Shown here: positions 24,101-32,645 of the stretch, in pieces | Numbering within the stretch: the stretch's first letter is position 1 | Layout: each line of letters starts with the position of its first letter | Source of the DNA: Castanea sativa | Lineage: Eukaryota; Streptophyta; Magnoliopsida; Fagales; Fagaceae | Direction: 5' to 3' | DNA: 64,000 nucleotides | Assembly (NCBI RefSeq): GCF_040712315.1 | Contig: NC_134013.1 | Coordinates: 46,219,501-46,283,500, forward strand | Notes under the pieces: generated by a model | What the model was told of the DNA's origin: nothing | Database searches by the model: none | What the model saw: the letters and a program-made list of their open reading frames with translations, nothing else | Made by a program: the position numbers and the translations under genes

Positions 24101-25730
24101 CCAAAGTGTATGCCGCGTCATGTCCGGGTTCTCTGATTCTTTTTACATAGAGGTAAAGTTGGACGTTGCTTATTTGCATTGTATGTGCATGCTAGTAAAA
24201 ATATGTTGCTGTTTAAAATAATTTGTATTCTTTGACGATATACTTTATTGTTAAATATAGGGACACCAGCTTTTAATTCAATAGTTAGGAGTGAGACATT
24301 TGAACCCTAAACAGGCTGAATTCTCCATTAGAAATTACCAAGAGGTGCTAGTTGAGCTACAAGACTCTCAGCAGGGACACTATTTTTTAATATTCTAATG
24401 TTAAATAAAGTCAATTGGTGCTCACTTTGATGAAGCTACAATTTCCAACTTCCAGGTTTTTAAAATTTTTTTTTTTTTAATTTATTTGTTGTGGGGTGGT
24501 GGGGGATGTTAATAGATAGGATGGTGGCACCCCTAGCTGTAGCCCTAGAAAGACAACCCTAAGAATGGTACACACTGATGCGATAGGGCTAGGTATGTGT
24601 TCCACCACAACATGATAATTGCAGGATTTTAACCAACCATTGAGTAAAGAAAATGAGCACATTTACCAATCATCCATCTGCTGCAAAGTTCAATTTCCAG
24701 TTGAAACCAAGTGCCCGGTTTGGAGTTCCATAAGGAAATAAGAGTGCTGATTTTGATAGTATTTAAAGGGTCAGAACCTGCAATGTGTGTTCTGATGCAG
24801 ATGTGATGTATTTATTTTTAGGTCATGACAAAAATAAATCTAGGATGGTTTTGTTTGCATCATATTTCTTCTCTAAGCATGTAAGGTACTTTCCAATTCT
24901 TTGGAGGCAATCTTAAATTCCTCTTCCATCAGCGCCACATTCAGTGCAAATAATGCTGACATTATCATACTGATGACCAAGTCTTGCTTGACAGGGCTAC
25001 ACCCTCCTTTACTAGAACTGTTTTGGGATCTTATACCTACAACCAATCAGAGTCTTGGCCAAGGATTCTGATTTCTGACTAGTACGCATAATTTCTAGCC
25101 TTTTGTGGCCTTTTTTTCCCTGGTTTTAGTTCAAAAATTATGCTGGTACATCCCTTAGTAGGTGCTTTGAAGGTAAGGAGAGATCAATGTCAGGCTTGAA
25201 GCTATTTTTCTTTAGAACTTTAATGGATTGGTTGGCTGCATTGCGGAACCAATCATTTTTATCTTTTTTTGATTTCCTAGATGCTTGTAATTTTTGTTCT
25301 TGATTGTTTGACCCCTTGTACACTCCCTATGTACTAGGGTGCTCCCACTTTTTTGATATCAATAAACTTTATACTTATAAAAAAAAAAATTAATAATTGG
25401 GATCTCTACATTGAAATGCAGATGAAAGATTTCTTTTCTGGGGACAAGATTCTGTCCAAAAAGCCACCTTATTATCAAACAGCTGAGGTGCCTGATAAGT
25501 GGTTTTCGCCAGAACTTGTTTGGCAAATAAGAGGTGCTGACTTCACACTTTCACCAGTTCATCAGGCTGCCATTGGTTTAGTTCATCCATCTCGTGGTAT
25601 TTCAATACGATTCCCCAGATTCATCAGTCCTGTGTCTGATAGAAATCCGGAAGAATCCAGCACAGCTGCAGATATAGCCGAAATGTTTCAATCTCAGACT
25701 CGAAAGATGGATGTGACATCTGAAGCTTGA
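5754..25730 (+). CDS. LIG6: DNA ligase 6 (ATP-dependent), C-terminal 12 exons
   Basis: Nick-sealing ATP-dependent DNA ligase of the plant LIG6 type, acting in the nucleus in repair. Coding exons, all with GT/AG borders and matching phases: 5754-5801, 7902-7999, 8116-8181, 8802-8961, 10110-10217, 15733-15782, 22447-22481, 22599-22660, 23007-23168, 23265-23353, 24053-24152, 25422-25730 (TGA). They total 1287 nt, 428 residues. Visible features: [25 protein letters not shown]; motif [11 protein letters not shown] with the adenylated lysine at residue 71, its codon split between exons 3 and 4; [17 protein letters not shown]; motif IV EGLVVK; motif V WLKVKRDY; then the OB-fold with [18 protein letters not shown] and [10 protein letters not shown], ending [16 protein letters not shown]. 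These match plant LIG6 better than LIG1 or LIG4. The earlier half (SNM1/beta-CASP-like and DNA-binding regions) is not found. No frame breaks, so I judge it functional. Confidence 0.95.
5990..6295 (-). mobile_element. RTE-clade LINE 3' end relic
   Basis: The - strand carries the C-terminal hallmark of RTE-type LINE reverse transcriptases ([15 protein letters not shown] followed by a [19 protein letters not shown] segment) and the characteristic 3' end that on + reads 'aagcctctatcccaaacttt'. It contains stops. It lies in the first visible LIG6 intron and abuts an L1-type fragment. Confidence 0.8.
6296..6830 (-). mobile_element. L1-type LINE ORF2 C-terminal fragment
   Basis: Decayed zf-RVT region on the - strand. 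Pieces such as [24 protein letters not shown] and [14 protein letters not shown] are visible across several frames. It adjoins the RTE relic, so one probably inserted into or beside the other. No clear target duplication identified. Confidence 0.7.
6925..7257 (+). mobile_element. small non-autonomous Helitron
   Basis: It starts TC after an A (A|TCTATACTACTATTTAAG) and ends CTAG before a T, as expected for insertion between A and T. About 7 bp before the end is a perfect 6-bp hairpin, CACACG (7229-7234) / CGTGTG (7242-7247). Bracketing CCTC/GAGG bases could extend the pairing. Length 333 bp, no coding capacity. It lies in the LIG6 intron 5802-7901. Confidence 0.8.
7258..7901. other. LIG6 intron sequence, nothing recognisable
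   Basis: AT-rich intron between the Helitron and the exon at 7902. An alternative acceptor at 7859-7860 would bring an in-frame TAA at 7866 into the reading frame, so AG at 7900-7901 is chosen. Confidence 0.5.
8802..8961 (+). other. LIG6: LIG6 active-site exon
   Basis: This exon begins with the third base of the catalytic lysine codon (AA|A) and continues [26 protein letters not shown] and MTFILDAE. It therefore holds motif I residues after the lysine and motif III-like residues. The upstream donor is at 8182 (AA|GTATGC), the acceptor at 8800-8801, and the downstream donor at 8962 (GAG|GTAGG). Confidence 0.93.
8982..9250 (+). repeat. possible tRNA-related SINE relic in LIG6 intron
   Basis: The segment 'gttggtaattaatcttggta' through 'tcagagctagaggtcatggg', followed by 'ttgaaaccc', resembles the A-box/B-box arrangement of tRNA-Met-derived SINE heads. 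Boundaries and target duplication were not resolved. Flanking A/T-rich words near 9010 and 9200 (gattaaattcac.. / gattaaattcaac..) could be a decayed duplication. Confidence 0.4.
9330..9760 (-). mobile_element. decayed L1-type LINE ORF2 fragment
   Basis: The - strand of 9760-9440 shows a LINE zf-RVT lead-in ([15 protein letters not shown]) with many stops, followed by a C-terminal segment around 9513-9304 with [16 protein letters not shown]. In the LIG6 intron 8962-10109. Ends approximate. Confidence 0.65.
9821..10038 (+). mobile_element. SINE (family with 'aacctcaaggggtt' head)
   Basis: A 218-bp insert starting aacctcaaggggttagtcta and ending in an A-rich 'aaaaagaaaaaaagaaaa' tail. The target duplication is aaggtggtacatgatt (9805-9820) against aaggtagtacatgatt (10039-10054): 16 bp, one transition. 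The same family recurs at 22716-22955. It ends 55 bp before the next LIG6 acceptor. Confidence 0.85.
12112..12153. repeat. (GA)n microsatellite
   Basis: About 21 uninterrupted AG dinucleotides inside the LIG6 intron. Confidence 0.95.
12560..12975 (+). mobile_element. L1-type LINE ORF2 C-terminal fragment
   Basis: The + strand frame has the zf-RVT signature: [66 protein letters not shown]. The C-terminal part after PRWN is rearranged, and the sequence ends near a 'ttcttatcaa' motif. No target duplication identified. In LIG6 intron 10218-15732. Confidence 0.85.
12980..13160 (+). pseudogene. unidentified coding-like relic
   Basis: One + strand frame reads like protein, with only two stops in about 60 codons: [12 protein letters not shown], then [29 protein letters not shown] and NDWRFDQLK. 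The tryptophan, cysteine and histidine content is unlike the surrounding AT-rich intron. I do not recognise the family. It follows directly on a LINE 3' end, so it could be target sequence or transduced sequence. Confidence 0.35.
14071..14092. repeat. poly(C) tract
   Basis: About 22 C followed by A in the LIG6 intron. The length may be unreliable in raw reads. Confidence 0.9.
14786..15164 (+). mobile_element. short 5'-truncated LINE with poly(A)
   Basis: Encodes the extreme C-terminus of a LINE ORF2 ([29 protein letters not shown]) with stops, then 'attcaataaaacttctgtta' and a 15-A tail. The target duplication is gattggtccgattc (14772-14785) against gattggtctgattc (15165-15178). In LIG6 intron 10218-15732. 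Confidence 0.88.
15783..16478. other. LIG6 intron before the long LINE
   Basis: AT-rich intron sequence with no feature I can support. It ends with the 5' copy of the LINE target duplication (16464-16478). Confidence 0.5.
16584..17079 (+). pseudogene. LINE ORF1-like relic
   Basis: A 111-codon frame (16584-16919) beginning [20 protein letters not shown], with [39 protein letters not shown] and [12 protein letters not shown]. It continues in another frame to 17079 ([13 protein letters not shown]). The position, upstream of the endonuclease, and the general character fit ORF1 of plant L1 elements (nucleic-acid-binding, packaging the RNA). No zinc knuckle is visible. Frameshifts continue through 17100-18350. 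Confidence 0.65.
18380..22015 (+). pseudogene. LINE ORF2 relic: endonuclease, reverse transcriptase, zf-RVT
   Basis: The endonuclease begins near 18388 ([17 protein letters not shown], in a shifted frame). GGDFN-type and [10 protein letters not shown] blocks follow at about 18800-18980. Linker frames at 19145-19701 carry [12 protein letters not shown] and [15 protein letters not shown]. Reverse-transcriptase pieces run from about 19700 ([14 protein letters not shown]) with [10 protein letters not shown] near 19950. The FADD catalytic box at about 20431-20443 is present but broken by one extra base. The zf-RVT segment ([20 protein letters not shown], 21564-22013) is the longest clean frame. 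At least ten frame breaks. Confidence 0.85.
22185..22340. repeat. possible hAT-like subterminal-repeat relic
   Basis: Has GT/CG-rich repeats of the 'gtgtcgtacc' type ending 'ccatgtccatgcttcctagg', reminiscent of the GC-rich element at 31949-32632, whose 3' end reads 'gtgcttcat'. Boundaries not resolved. Confidence 0.35.
22716..22955 (+). mobile_element. SINE, same family as 9821-10038
   Basis: A 240-bp insert starting aacctaaggggttgactcag, with a C-rich tract (22911-22938) and an A tail. The target duplication is aatcattttataat (22701-22714) against aatcattttgtatt (22956-22969). It ends about 50 bp before the LIG6 exon at 23007. Confidence 0.8.
23557..23654 (+). mobile_element. tRNA-derived SINE
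   Basis: A 98-bp insert. The head contains an A-box-like 'tagctcaattggttgg' and a B-box-like 'ggttcaaat', and the tail is A-rich. The target duplication is agaattctaaattctattt (23538-23556) against agaattctacattctattt (23655-23673): 19 bp, one mismatch. In LIG6 intron 23354-24052. Relatives are at 24262-24375 (-) and 37636-37770. Confidence 0.88.
24262..24375 (-). mobile_element. tRNA-derived SINE relative, minus orientation
   Basis: The reverse complement reads agagtcttgtagctcaacta, then a B-box-like gggttcaaat, matching the SINE at 23557. Its target duplication was not resolved. In the LIG6 intron 24153-25421. Confidence 0.7.
25158..25389 (+). mobile_element. LINE 3' end inserted next to the last LIG6 exon
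   Basis: Close to the 3' end of the long LINE (compare 21868-22090): aggtgctttgaaggtaagg, 'tagaactttaatgg', 'gtacactccctatgtactag', 'gatatcaataaa' and a poly(A) ending at 25389. Only 32 bp separate the poly(A) from the terminal exon at 25422, so the branch point probably lies within or beside the LINE tail. Confidence 0.9.
25422..25730 (+). other. LIG6: LIG6 terminal exon
   Basis: Begins [18 protein letters not shown] and ends [11 protein letters not shown] plus TGA. It contains the OB-fold end, including the [11 protein letters not shown] and [10 protein letters not shown] blocks conserved in LIG6. Acceptor AG at 25420-25421. Confidence 0.95.
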
Positions 25731-26040
25731 TTATTTTGGTTGGTCTCAGGTACATTAGCTGCTTTTCTAGTTCAAACAATTGAATGTACAGTGTACAGAG
25801 GATGATGCAGTTCCAAATTTTGTATGTACAGCCTGAGAAAAGTGTACAAAAGATGATGCAGTTCCAAATTTTGTACGTACAGTTTGAGAAAAATTGGGAG
25901 TGTAATGTTGTAGCCTTGTAAACTTGTAGATTAAGGGTTTCATCTAGTTTCAAATAACTTTGTTCCAACTTCCCATCCCCCAACACACATTCACAAACAA
26001 AACAAAACAAAAAACTTCTTCCCTGTTTTATGTTACTGTG
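25731..26040 (+). other. LIG6 3'UTR region with 51-bp tandem duplication
   Basis: Two adjacent 51-bp units, 25791-25841 and 25842-25892, share 'gatgatgcagttccaaattt' and end 'gagaaaa'. No standard AATAAA is obvious, so the polyadenylation site cannot be placed. Confidence 0.6.
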
Positions 26041-27718
26041 TGTGAAATTGCATATGTTTCTTTAACCCGCTAACACTTTAAAGAGTCTACAAGCCAAGAT
26101 AAGATTCACAATTCCCATTCTACCACGTGAGAGACACTCCAAGTCCGTCATGTTAATCATGTTGAACTACCTCAGGGGAATGGGGATTGCAATATGCTGA
26201 CTTGGGAAGAAACAATGGAGGGAAGTTTTTCTCACTGTTAAACCATTACACTGTTTATTTGGGAAAAAGATGAATAGGAGTTAACTCAATTGCAGTCTCA
26301 AGTTAAGTTTCTTATACCGCTCGTTGAGCATACTCTAAAATATTAAAAACCATCGTCGGACCAAGAGACAAAACATCTCCTGGAAGCCTTTAATCAGCGG
26401 TAAAAGTATGCTGCCCAACAACTAGAAGCAGTAGTGCAGTACATCGTTCTCAATCAGTTTCAGAAACTCAAGCTAATATTTTCATTTCCATACTCACGGC
26501 TTCTCGTTCATTGATAACGATCTCCTCCACAAGTAACATCAACATATTGAAGCTTTGCACGTTACTCTAGATCTTGTTGTTTTGGTTGAGAAGTATATAT
26601 CTTGTTATTTGATGAGTATTATTTTAAGAAATTAAGTGAAAAAAAGTACTACTCTTTTTTCTGTACTCCATTACTTCTTAAAATAAATTAAACAATAACT
26701 AGATGAACATGAGTTTTAAATTGCAATGGTTTCATGAATTTAGGATTTTAATTGATAAAATTAAAAATTAAAAAGTTAATGTGAAATGGGATATAAACTC
26801 GGAGAGGTTTTTTTTTTTTTTTTTTTTCAATATTTATTAGATAAGAATTACTTAAAAATATAGTTTAGAAGATGGAATATACCTTATGATGGCTTTGATT
26901 GGGCCTAGTGTCTTGTGCACAGTCATATGTTCATGAATTACCACGTAGAGTGTGTTTGGGAAGTAATAAAACTCAAACTTATTAAAGTTTTTAGTTTATT
27001 TTTGCTACTATTTATGGGCCTCATTTCACTTTTTAGTATTATTTATGGATCTCACTGTACTATTCAGCTAGCTTTTAAACTTTTTCTACATTACTTTCAG
27101 CAAAAAGTTTTCAATTTCAATTAAATAAGTTGTTCCTAAACAGATAGTGGACCTAATCTCTTCCCTGGCATTTAAAAAAAATTTAAAACCTTTAAATATT
27201 TTTCTTCGTATTATCTTCAAGAGAGGGGGGGGGGGGGGGGAGATTCTGGCTCTCGACATGTGCATGACACATGTTCTCCGTGTATATTGGACCTTCAATT
27301 TTTTCCACTTTCAAATCAAGCTCTACTAGATAGATAGATACTACTAGTCTAGTCTAGTTTGCAAGCAAAAAAAACAAAAGGCTAATAAAGAGAATAGTTT
27401 GTTTTCTTTCTTAGCGTCCACACTCTCACCAAATCTCGCAACTGGCTATCTCCGGTACAATCCCAATCCAAATACTATAAACATTTTGAAAGTTTAAACC
27501 TACTACAATACTATTTAGGAATACAATATCTCCTCCCTCCTTTTATTCACAAATCACCCAAAACAAAACAAATTAAACCACTTTTTAACTTTTTGCTTTG
27601 AGGTGTTTAGGGTTTTGTGTTGGGTTGTGTGGGTTGAGTGAGTTTGGATGAAGGTTCTAGAAGATTCTTATAGGGTTTCCATCGAATCGCAACTGGAACT
27701 AAAACTGAAACAATAGCA
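26041..27718. other. intergenic; nothing recognised
   Basis: Mostly AT-rich, with a T tract (about 26809-26827) and a G tract (27222-27240). The last 300 bp before 27719 probably correspond to the former promoter and leader of the ASF1 copy. No TATA box can be assigned with confidence. Confidence 0.4.
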
Positions 27719-27830
27719 ATGAGTGTTGTGAATCTCACCAACTCTACCATAGTTGACAATCTGACGTCATTTTTTACCCCCTTTCAGTTTGAGATTTCTT
27801 ATAAGTGCTTAACCCCTCCCCAAGTCGGTA

Positions 27831-27831
<1 letters not shown>

Positions 27832-27879
<48 letters not shown>

Positions 27880-27910
27880 ACAATTATTATTATTATTATT
27901 ATTATTATTG
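27832..27910. repeat. compound (CT)n(CA)n(ATT)n microsatellite
   Basis: Three adjacent simple repeats directly after the donor of ASF1 exon 1. Confidence 0.95.
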
Positions 27911-29931
27911 TTTCGTTAGGGTTTGTGTTGTGCGTGAATGGTTTGTGAGAAAATAGGCGAAACTATATTGGATTTTCTTTTTGAATTAACTTAATTGTAT
28001 TTTATATGAGAAAAATGAAAGCTTTGTAATCGTGTGGTTTAATGTGATTTCTTAGGACCAAACACAAGGTTAGGGTTTGCAATTTCATTTACTATTTGCG
28101 TTTCTTTTTTTATTTATTTATTTTAAAAATTGTCACTATTTGCATTATGGTCGGGATTTTTAACTAGGGTTTGTAATGTTGTATTTGATATTTGGGTGAC
28201 AGTTAATCCCAACTCATGGTTCTTGATGAGATGATCAAATTTGTTGTGGCAATGAGCATTGTTAAAAGATTGCAAGAATGCGTGGTGACGTGAATTCCAA
28301 ACTTTTCCAAGTAGCTTAGATCATACTCCATATTTACACAATGTGAATTGTATATTCATATGGCTAAGTTGATTATGCATCTAAGAGAAACCAAAAAAGA
28401 AAGGAGTTTTGTGTATCTTAGGGGAACTTGAGTCTTTTTCTAGGCCCTAAGTAGACCACTTTCTGAGATTCTCAAGGAAGAGAGCATTTATTTTGAAACT
28501 CTTTTTTTTTTGTTAGTTACACATGCACCAGATGGGTGTTGAATCCACAACCTTACCCTTCACCCAACTCTATTGTAAGAGGAAGAGATGCCATTTGAGT
28601 TTGAACTCATTGGCGTGTTGAAAGTTGAAACCCAAAGTTACTTTAAAATTGATGCAATGAATGTTGCTACTAGAAGCAAGGTTTCTTTTCTATCCTTAGG
28701 ATGCATTTAAATTGGTAATTTAACATAAGTTGGGTTTAATACCTAGGCAAAGAATTCTTTAGTTGATTTTTTTTTTTTTTTTTGGTAGGGCTCACATATC
28801 TATTTATTCGCATACTATTGTATAAATACATTAACCACTGGTTGCATAAAAATATGGTATTTGTCACTAATTGCTCCCTAAGACACCAATTTGTATTGGG
28901 ATCCATTCATCCATGTTACTATTCTTTGGTTGCTTAAGACAATAGTATTGTTGAGAATATAATGTTTACCATCATCACTCTTTGGGGGTGTTTGGTTCGA
29001 TTGACGTCACATCACATTATGCTAATCTAACATTACTTTGTTTGGTTCACTAGTTACATTCCCATGATATTCCAAAAATGCATTAAAAATTTTAGAATGA
29101 ATTTCCACAAATGTCCTTTTGGAATAACCCAAAAAATTATAATTATAATAAAAAATTCAAAAAATAAGTAAAACATCTTGCACTTTCTCACCAACCAAAC
29201 AAATCCAACAAAATCTCCAATCCGATTTCACAAATGTCTCTTACAATCCAATTTCAAATTTTGTATATCACAAGCAACCATGTATCTTTCGATTTAAAGA
29301 TAAAAAGTTGGAGAACTGAATATTCAAATGAGAAGGAATTTTTATTTTCCTAGGAAACAAGCAAACTCATGAGAAAGACAAAAAGTGAGCCAAAGACCCA
29401 TACAACCCCAAACTCTACACAAACCAAATCAATTCCAAAATCTACAAATGAAGAGCACAAAAATGAAGTCTCGAGTTCCATAGCTTCTAATGTTGTGGCC
29501 AAGCTTGAGCCCAACCTTGCCGAGCTTTTCTGCCACCAATACTGTTGAACCAGACAATGTCACGCAAAACCACCATGACTAGTGGGTTCGAGGCTCATTG
29601 GTGAAAGCCCAAGGTTTTGAGGATGCCATTGGAGTAGAGATTTTGAGTTCTTTGCTGCTTGTACTGTTGGTTTTGTGTCCAAAGAACCAGGCGAGATGAC
29701 CACAAAAGTAGGACAATGAAAACCATAGGGTTTGAGGATACCATTGGAGCTTTGAGATTTGAGCTAGGCTAGGGTTTGATTTGGGGGAGAGAGACAAAGA
29801 AGAGAAAGAGACAACTAGGTTTAATTTCAGTTTGTGAAAATAATATATATGGAACAATTTTGTAATTAAAATTTATTAGCATGGGTAATTTTGTCAATTT
29901 GATACATTAAAACACTCCAACAAATAAGTAA
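27911..29931. other. ASF1-copy intron sequence with possible MITE
   Basis: AT-rich. A 'gggggtgtttggttcgattg' start at about 28984 and a decayed partner before 29932 suggest a non-autonomous hAT-like insertion. It contains the weak frame 29857-29579, which I do not consider a gene. Confidence 0.4.
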
Positions 29932-30029
29932 TCTATATATATATATATATCTAAAAGTTGAAGCGTATTATTTATTGTTGCTAAGCTCTTGTTGAACCAC
30001 ATCAGTAGCCACATCATCTACTTATTTTG

Positions 30030-30429
30030 GGCTAAAATTGGGAATTAACCCTGTTTGCCAAACAATATAATTAGCAGGTACTGTTACAAAACTATATTTT
30101 TTACTAACATCTTGAGTTTAAAATACTCAATTTGGGGTTTCAGTGTTCTAATCATGTCTGATTTGGCCTTTTTTCCACGTGGCGTCCACTTGGAAATCGA
30201 GTCTCTAAGACTCGATTTATAAGCTGACCCTTCAAAACAAGTAAAAAATTTTAAGCCTGCATCTTCAGCCTCCTTATACACATGTTTAGCTCTCTCATGT
30301 ACAAACCATTCCCCCCACCTCACCTTCTCATCAGACATGACCACCATAGTTGAAGCCCTTGCATCGCTGCCTATGGCCTCTCATCACCGCTATCGCGATG
30401 GTGGCTTCCTTCACCTTCATCTGTTATGA

Positions 30430-30472
<43 letters not shown>

Positions 30473-31042
30473 TTCTCTCTTTCGATGAAGCTTCCATGGC
30501 CGATCGGCCTCCATGACAGTGGGTTCCTCTCAAGTTCCAAACCGACTTTTAGGGTCGTGGATTTTTGGATTTTCTTGCAGAGAACCCTAATCAACAAGCC
30601 AAAAAGGTCGTGGGTTTTGGGGTTTCTATTTTTTTAATCTGGATTTTAGGTGGTTGTTGGGCGTGGATTTGGTTGGATTTGTGCTGAATTGTTGGATTAA
30701 TGCTCGGATTTGTGGGTTGATAGTGGCTAGTCTCTGCTTGTATTTGGTGGTGGTTGATGGTGGCTGATCTGTGTTTTGTACTCCAAACACTTGAAAATAT
30801 TTTCACTGTAAATGTTTTACAGATATAAATCGAGTCTCTAAGACTCGATTTTCAGGTGGACACCACGTGGAAAAGCATCAACTCAAATCTGATTAGAACA
30901 TGAAAAGTGAGTCTTTTGAGACTTGATTTATAGGCCCTAAATCGAGTTTTTTAGACTTGAGATTTTAGTATAAAATATTCTTTCAAAACAGTGCTTACTA
31001 ATTATATTGTTTGGCAAACAAGGTTAATGCCCAATTTTGGCC
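30030..31042. mobile_element. Mutator-like (MULE) non-autonomous element with long TIRs
   Basis: A perfect 9-bp target duplication, cttattttg, lies at 30021-30029 and 31043-31051. The termini are ggctaaaattgggaattaac on the left and, reversed, ggccaaaattgggcattaac on the right. Inverted arms extend about 190-215 bp (30030-30222 against 31042-30826) and contain the palindrome-like 'atcgagtctctaagactcga'. The interior is 0.6 kb with a CT microsatellite (30432-30468) and no recognised gene. It sits inside the Helitron at 29932-32645. Confidence 0.88.
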
Positions 31043-31257
31043 CTTATTTTGTATCTCATATATTCTCTTTCTAAACTTTTATTCTCCCTATTCTAAAAAT
31101 AAAAAAATAAACCATTGTTTTCCCTATTTGTCTACATTTGCTGTTACACTCCCTTTAACATTTCCCCTCTTTCTTTATCTCTTTACCTCTTTATTTTCCC
31201 ACTACTCTTTACTTTACTATTACACTTACTCAATATTTTCCCCACAAAAAACTATGA

Positions 31258-31260
<3 letters not shown>

Positions 31261-31317
<57 letters not shown>
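31261..31317. repeat. (CT)n microsatellite
   Basis: About 28 CT units within the Helitron body. Confidence 0.95.
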
Positions 31318-31320
<3 letters not shown>

Positions 31321-31948
31321 GATTTTGTTCTTTCTTATAATTTTGATTAAGGTTGACGGTTTTTTTTTAAAAAAAAATGTGCTTTGGTAATGTGTTTTTT
31401 AAATTTCCTATTACAAAATCTTCTCTCTCCTTTTTATAGTTTTGGTTGAATTTTGATAAGAGTTAATACTTGTTTTTTTGGAAATAGGAATTTGAATTTA
31501 TGTCAAAACACAATCTACATGGCTATGAATTTGAAGATGCCTACCAATTTTTTGAGTAATAAATTGTTATAAAATCTATCTTTTATTCCTTTTGTTTTAT
31601 TTTAATATTTGTTAAGATAACATTGTAATTTTGTGATGAATTTTTATTATTATGATAGTCTCATTATTTCTTAAGAGATGAGAAATTTGAATGATTAACT
31701 TGAACTTATAAAATTTAGTTGTATATCAAATATAACACACTACAACAGAAGTGAGAAAAATATAGTTCACCTTAAAAAAATATTAATCAAACATACAAAA
31801 TATATTTGTACTTTGTACATATGAAAAGATTAAAAAAAACTTTTAAAAATCTTTTTAAAAAATACTTAAAGTAATGATTACTTTTTATATATATTAAACC
31901 CCATTACAAAATATTTATATATTCCCACGCATCGCGTGAGTCTACGGC

Positions 31949-32632
31949 CTGGGATGCACGGACGCGGCACCGGAGGTGCCGCACCCGCGTCCGACGCGGC
32001 GGGACTCGCCGACGCGCGAGGGACGCCGTTGCTCGCGCGTCGGTGCGGCGTCCGGCCGAGTCGGCCACGTGGCATCTTCTTTTTCCCGCCGACTCGCGCC
32101 GACGCGGCTTGAATCGCGCCGACGCGGCGCCGATTCGAGCGGTCGGCCGATTCGGCCGATCGGCCATCGGGCTGTTTCGGCCGTATCGGTCCGTATCGGC
32201 CGGCGGCGAAACGGCCGAAACGGCCGAAACATGCCCGAAACGGCCGAAACAGGCCGAAACAGGCCTCGAAACAGGCTGCAACAGCCGAAATTGGCTCTAA
32301 ATGAGACCCAAAAACCCTAAATCTATCATTCCTTAATTTTATTTTGAATATTTGTTGCTTCTTTTGTGTTTTCTTTTTGGTTTTGTGTTGTGTTTTGTGT
32401 TTCTTGCTTTTTTCTTTCTTTGTTTTGTGAATCAAGGCATAGTAAATTAGTAATATGTTTTTTAAGAATATTTTAATAGTAAAAATATATAGAAAATATA
32501 AATAAAAATATTTTTAATAATTTTTTAATTGCCGAGTCCCGCCGCACCCGCACCCACTTTTTTCAAAAATTGCCGAGTCCCGCACCCGTACCCGCACCCG
32601 TACCCGTACCCGCACCCGCACCTGTGCTTCAT
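31949..32632. mobile_element. GC-rich non-autonomous hAT-like element
   Basis: A strongly GC-rich island in AT-rich DNA, bounded by agtctacggc at 31939-31948 and 32633-32642, which contains an 8-bp-type duplication. The ends are imperfectly inverted: ctgggatgcacgg.. on the left against, reversed, ctatgaagcacagg.. on the right. The interior has many 'gccgaaac', 'gacgcggc' and 'cccgcaccc' subterminal repeats. Overlapping open frames on both strands here are caused by GC content and are not genes. It is inserted between the hairpin and the CTAG end of the surrounding Helitron. Confidence 0.75.
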
Positions 32633-32645
32633 AGTCTACGGCTAG

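Larger units (their letters stand above)
29932..32645 (+). mobile_element. Helitron with nested elements
   Basis: The 5' end is A|TCTATATATATATATATA.. followed by 'ctaaaagttgaagcgtatta' and the 'ccacatcagtagccacatca' words common in Helitron 5' ends. The 3' end is split: the hairpin CACGCATCGCGTG lies at 31926-31938, and CTAG|T lies at 32642-32646 after a GC-rich hAT insert. Removing the insert gives hairpin, about 10 bases, CTAGT, which is the standard Helitron terminus. No RepHel coding sequence, so non-autonomous. Inside the ASF1-copy intron. Confidence 0.7.

Noticed and set aside
31878..32435. Overlapping long open frames on both strands in the GC-rich island
   Set aside because: Arginine/alanine/proline-rich in every frame because of repeated CG words; the segment is bounded like an hAT element and shows no protein family.
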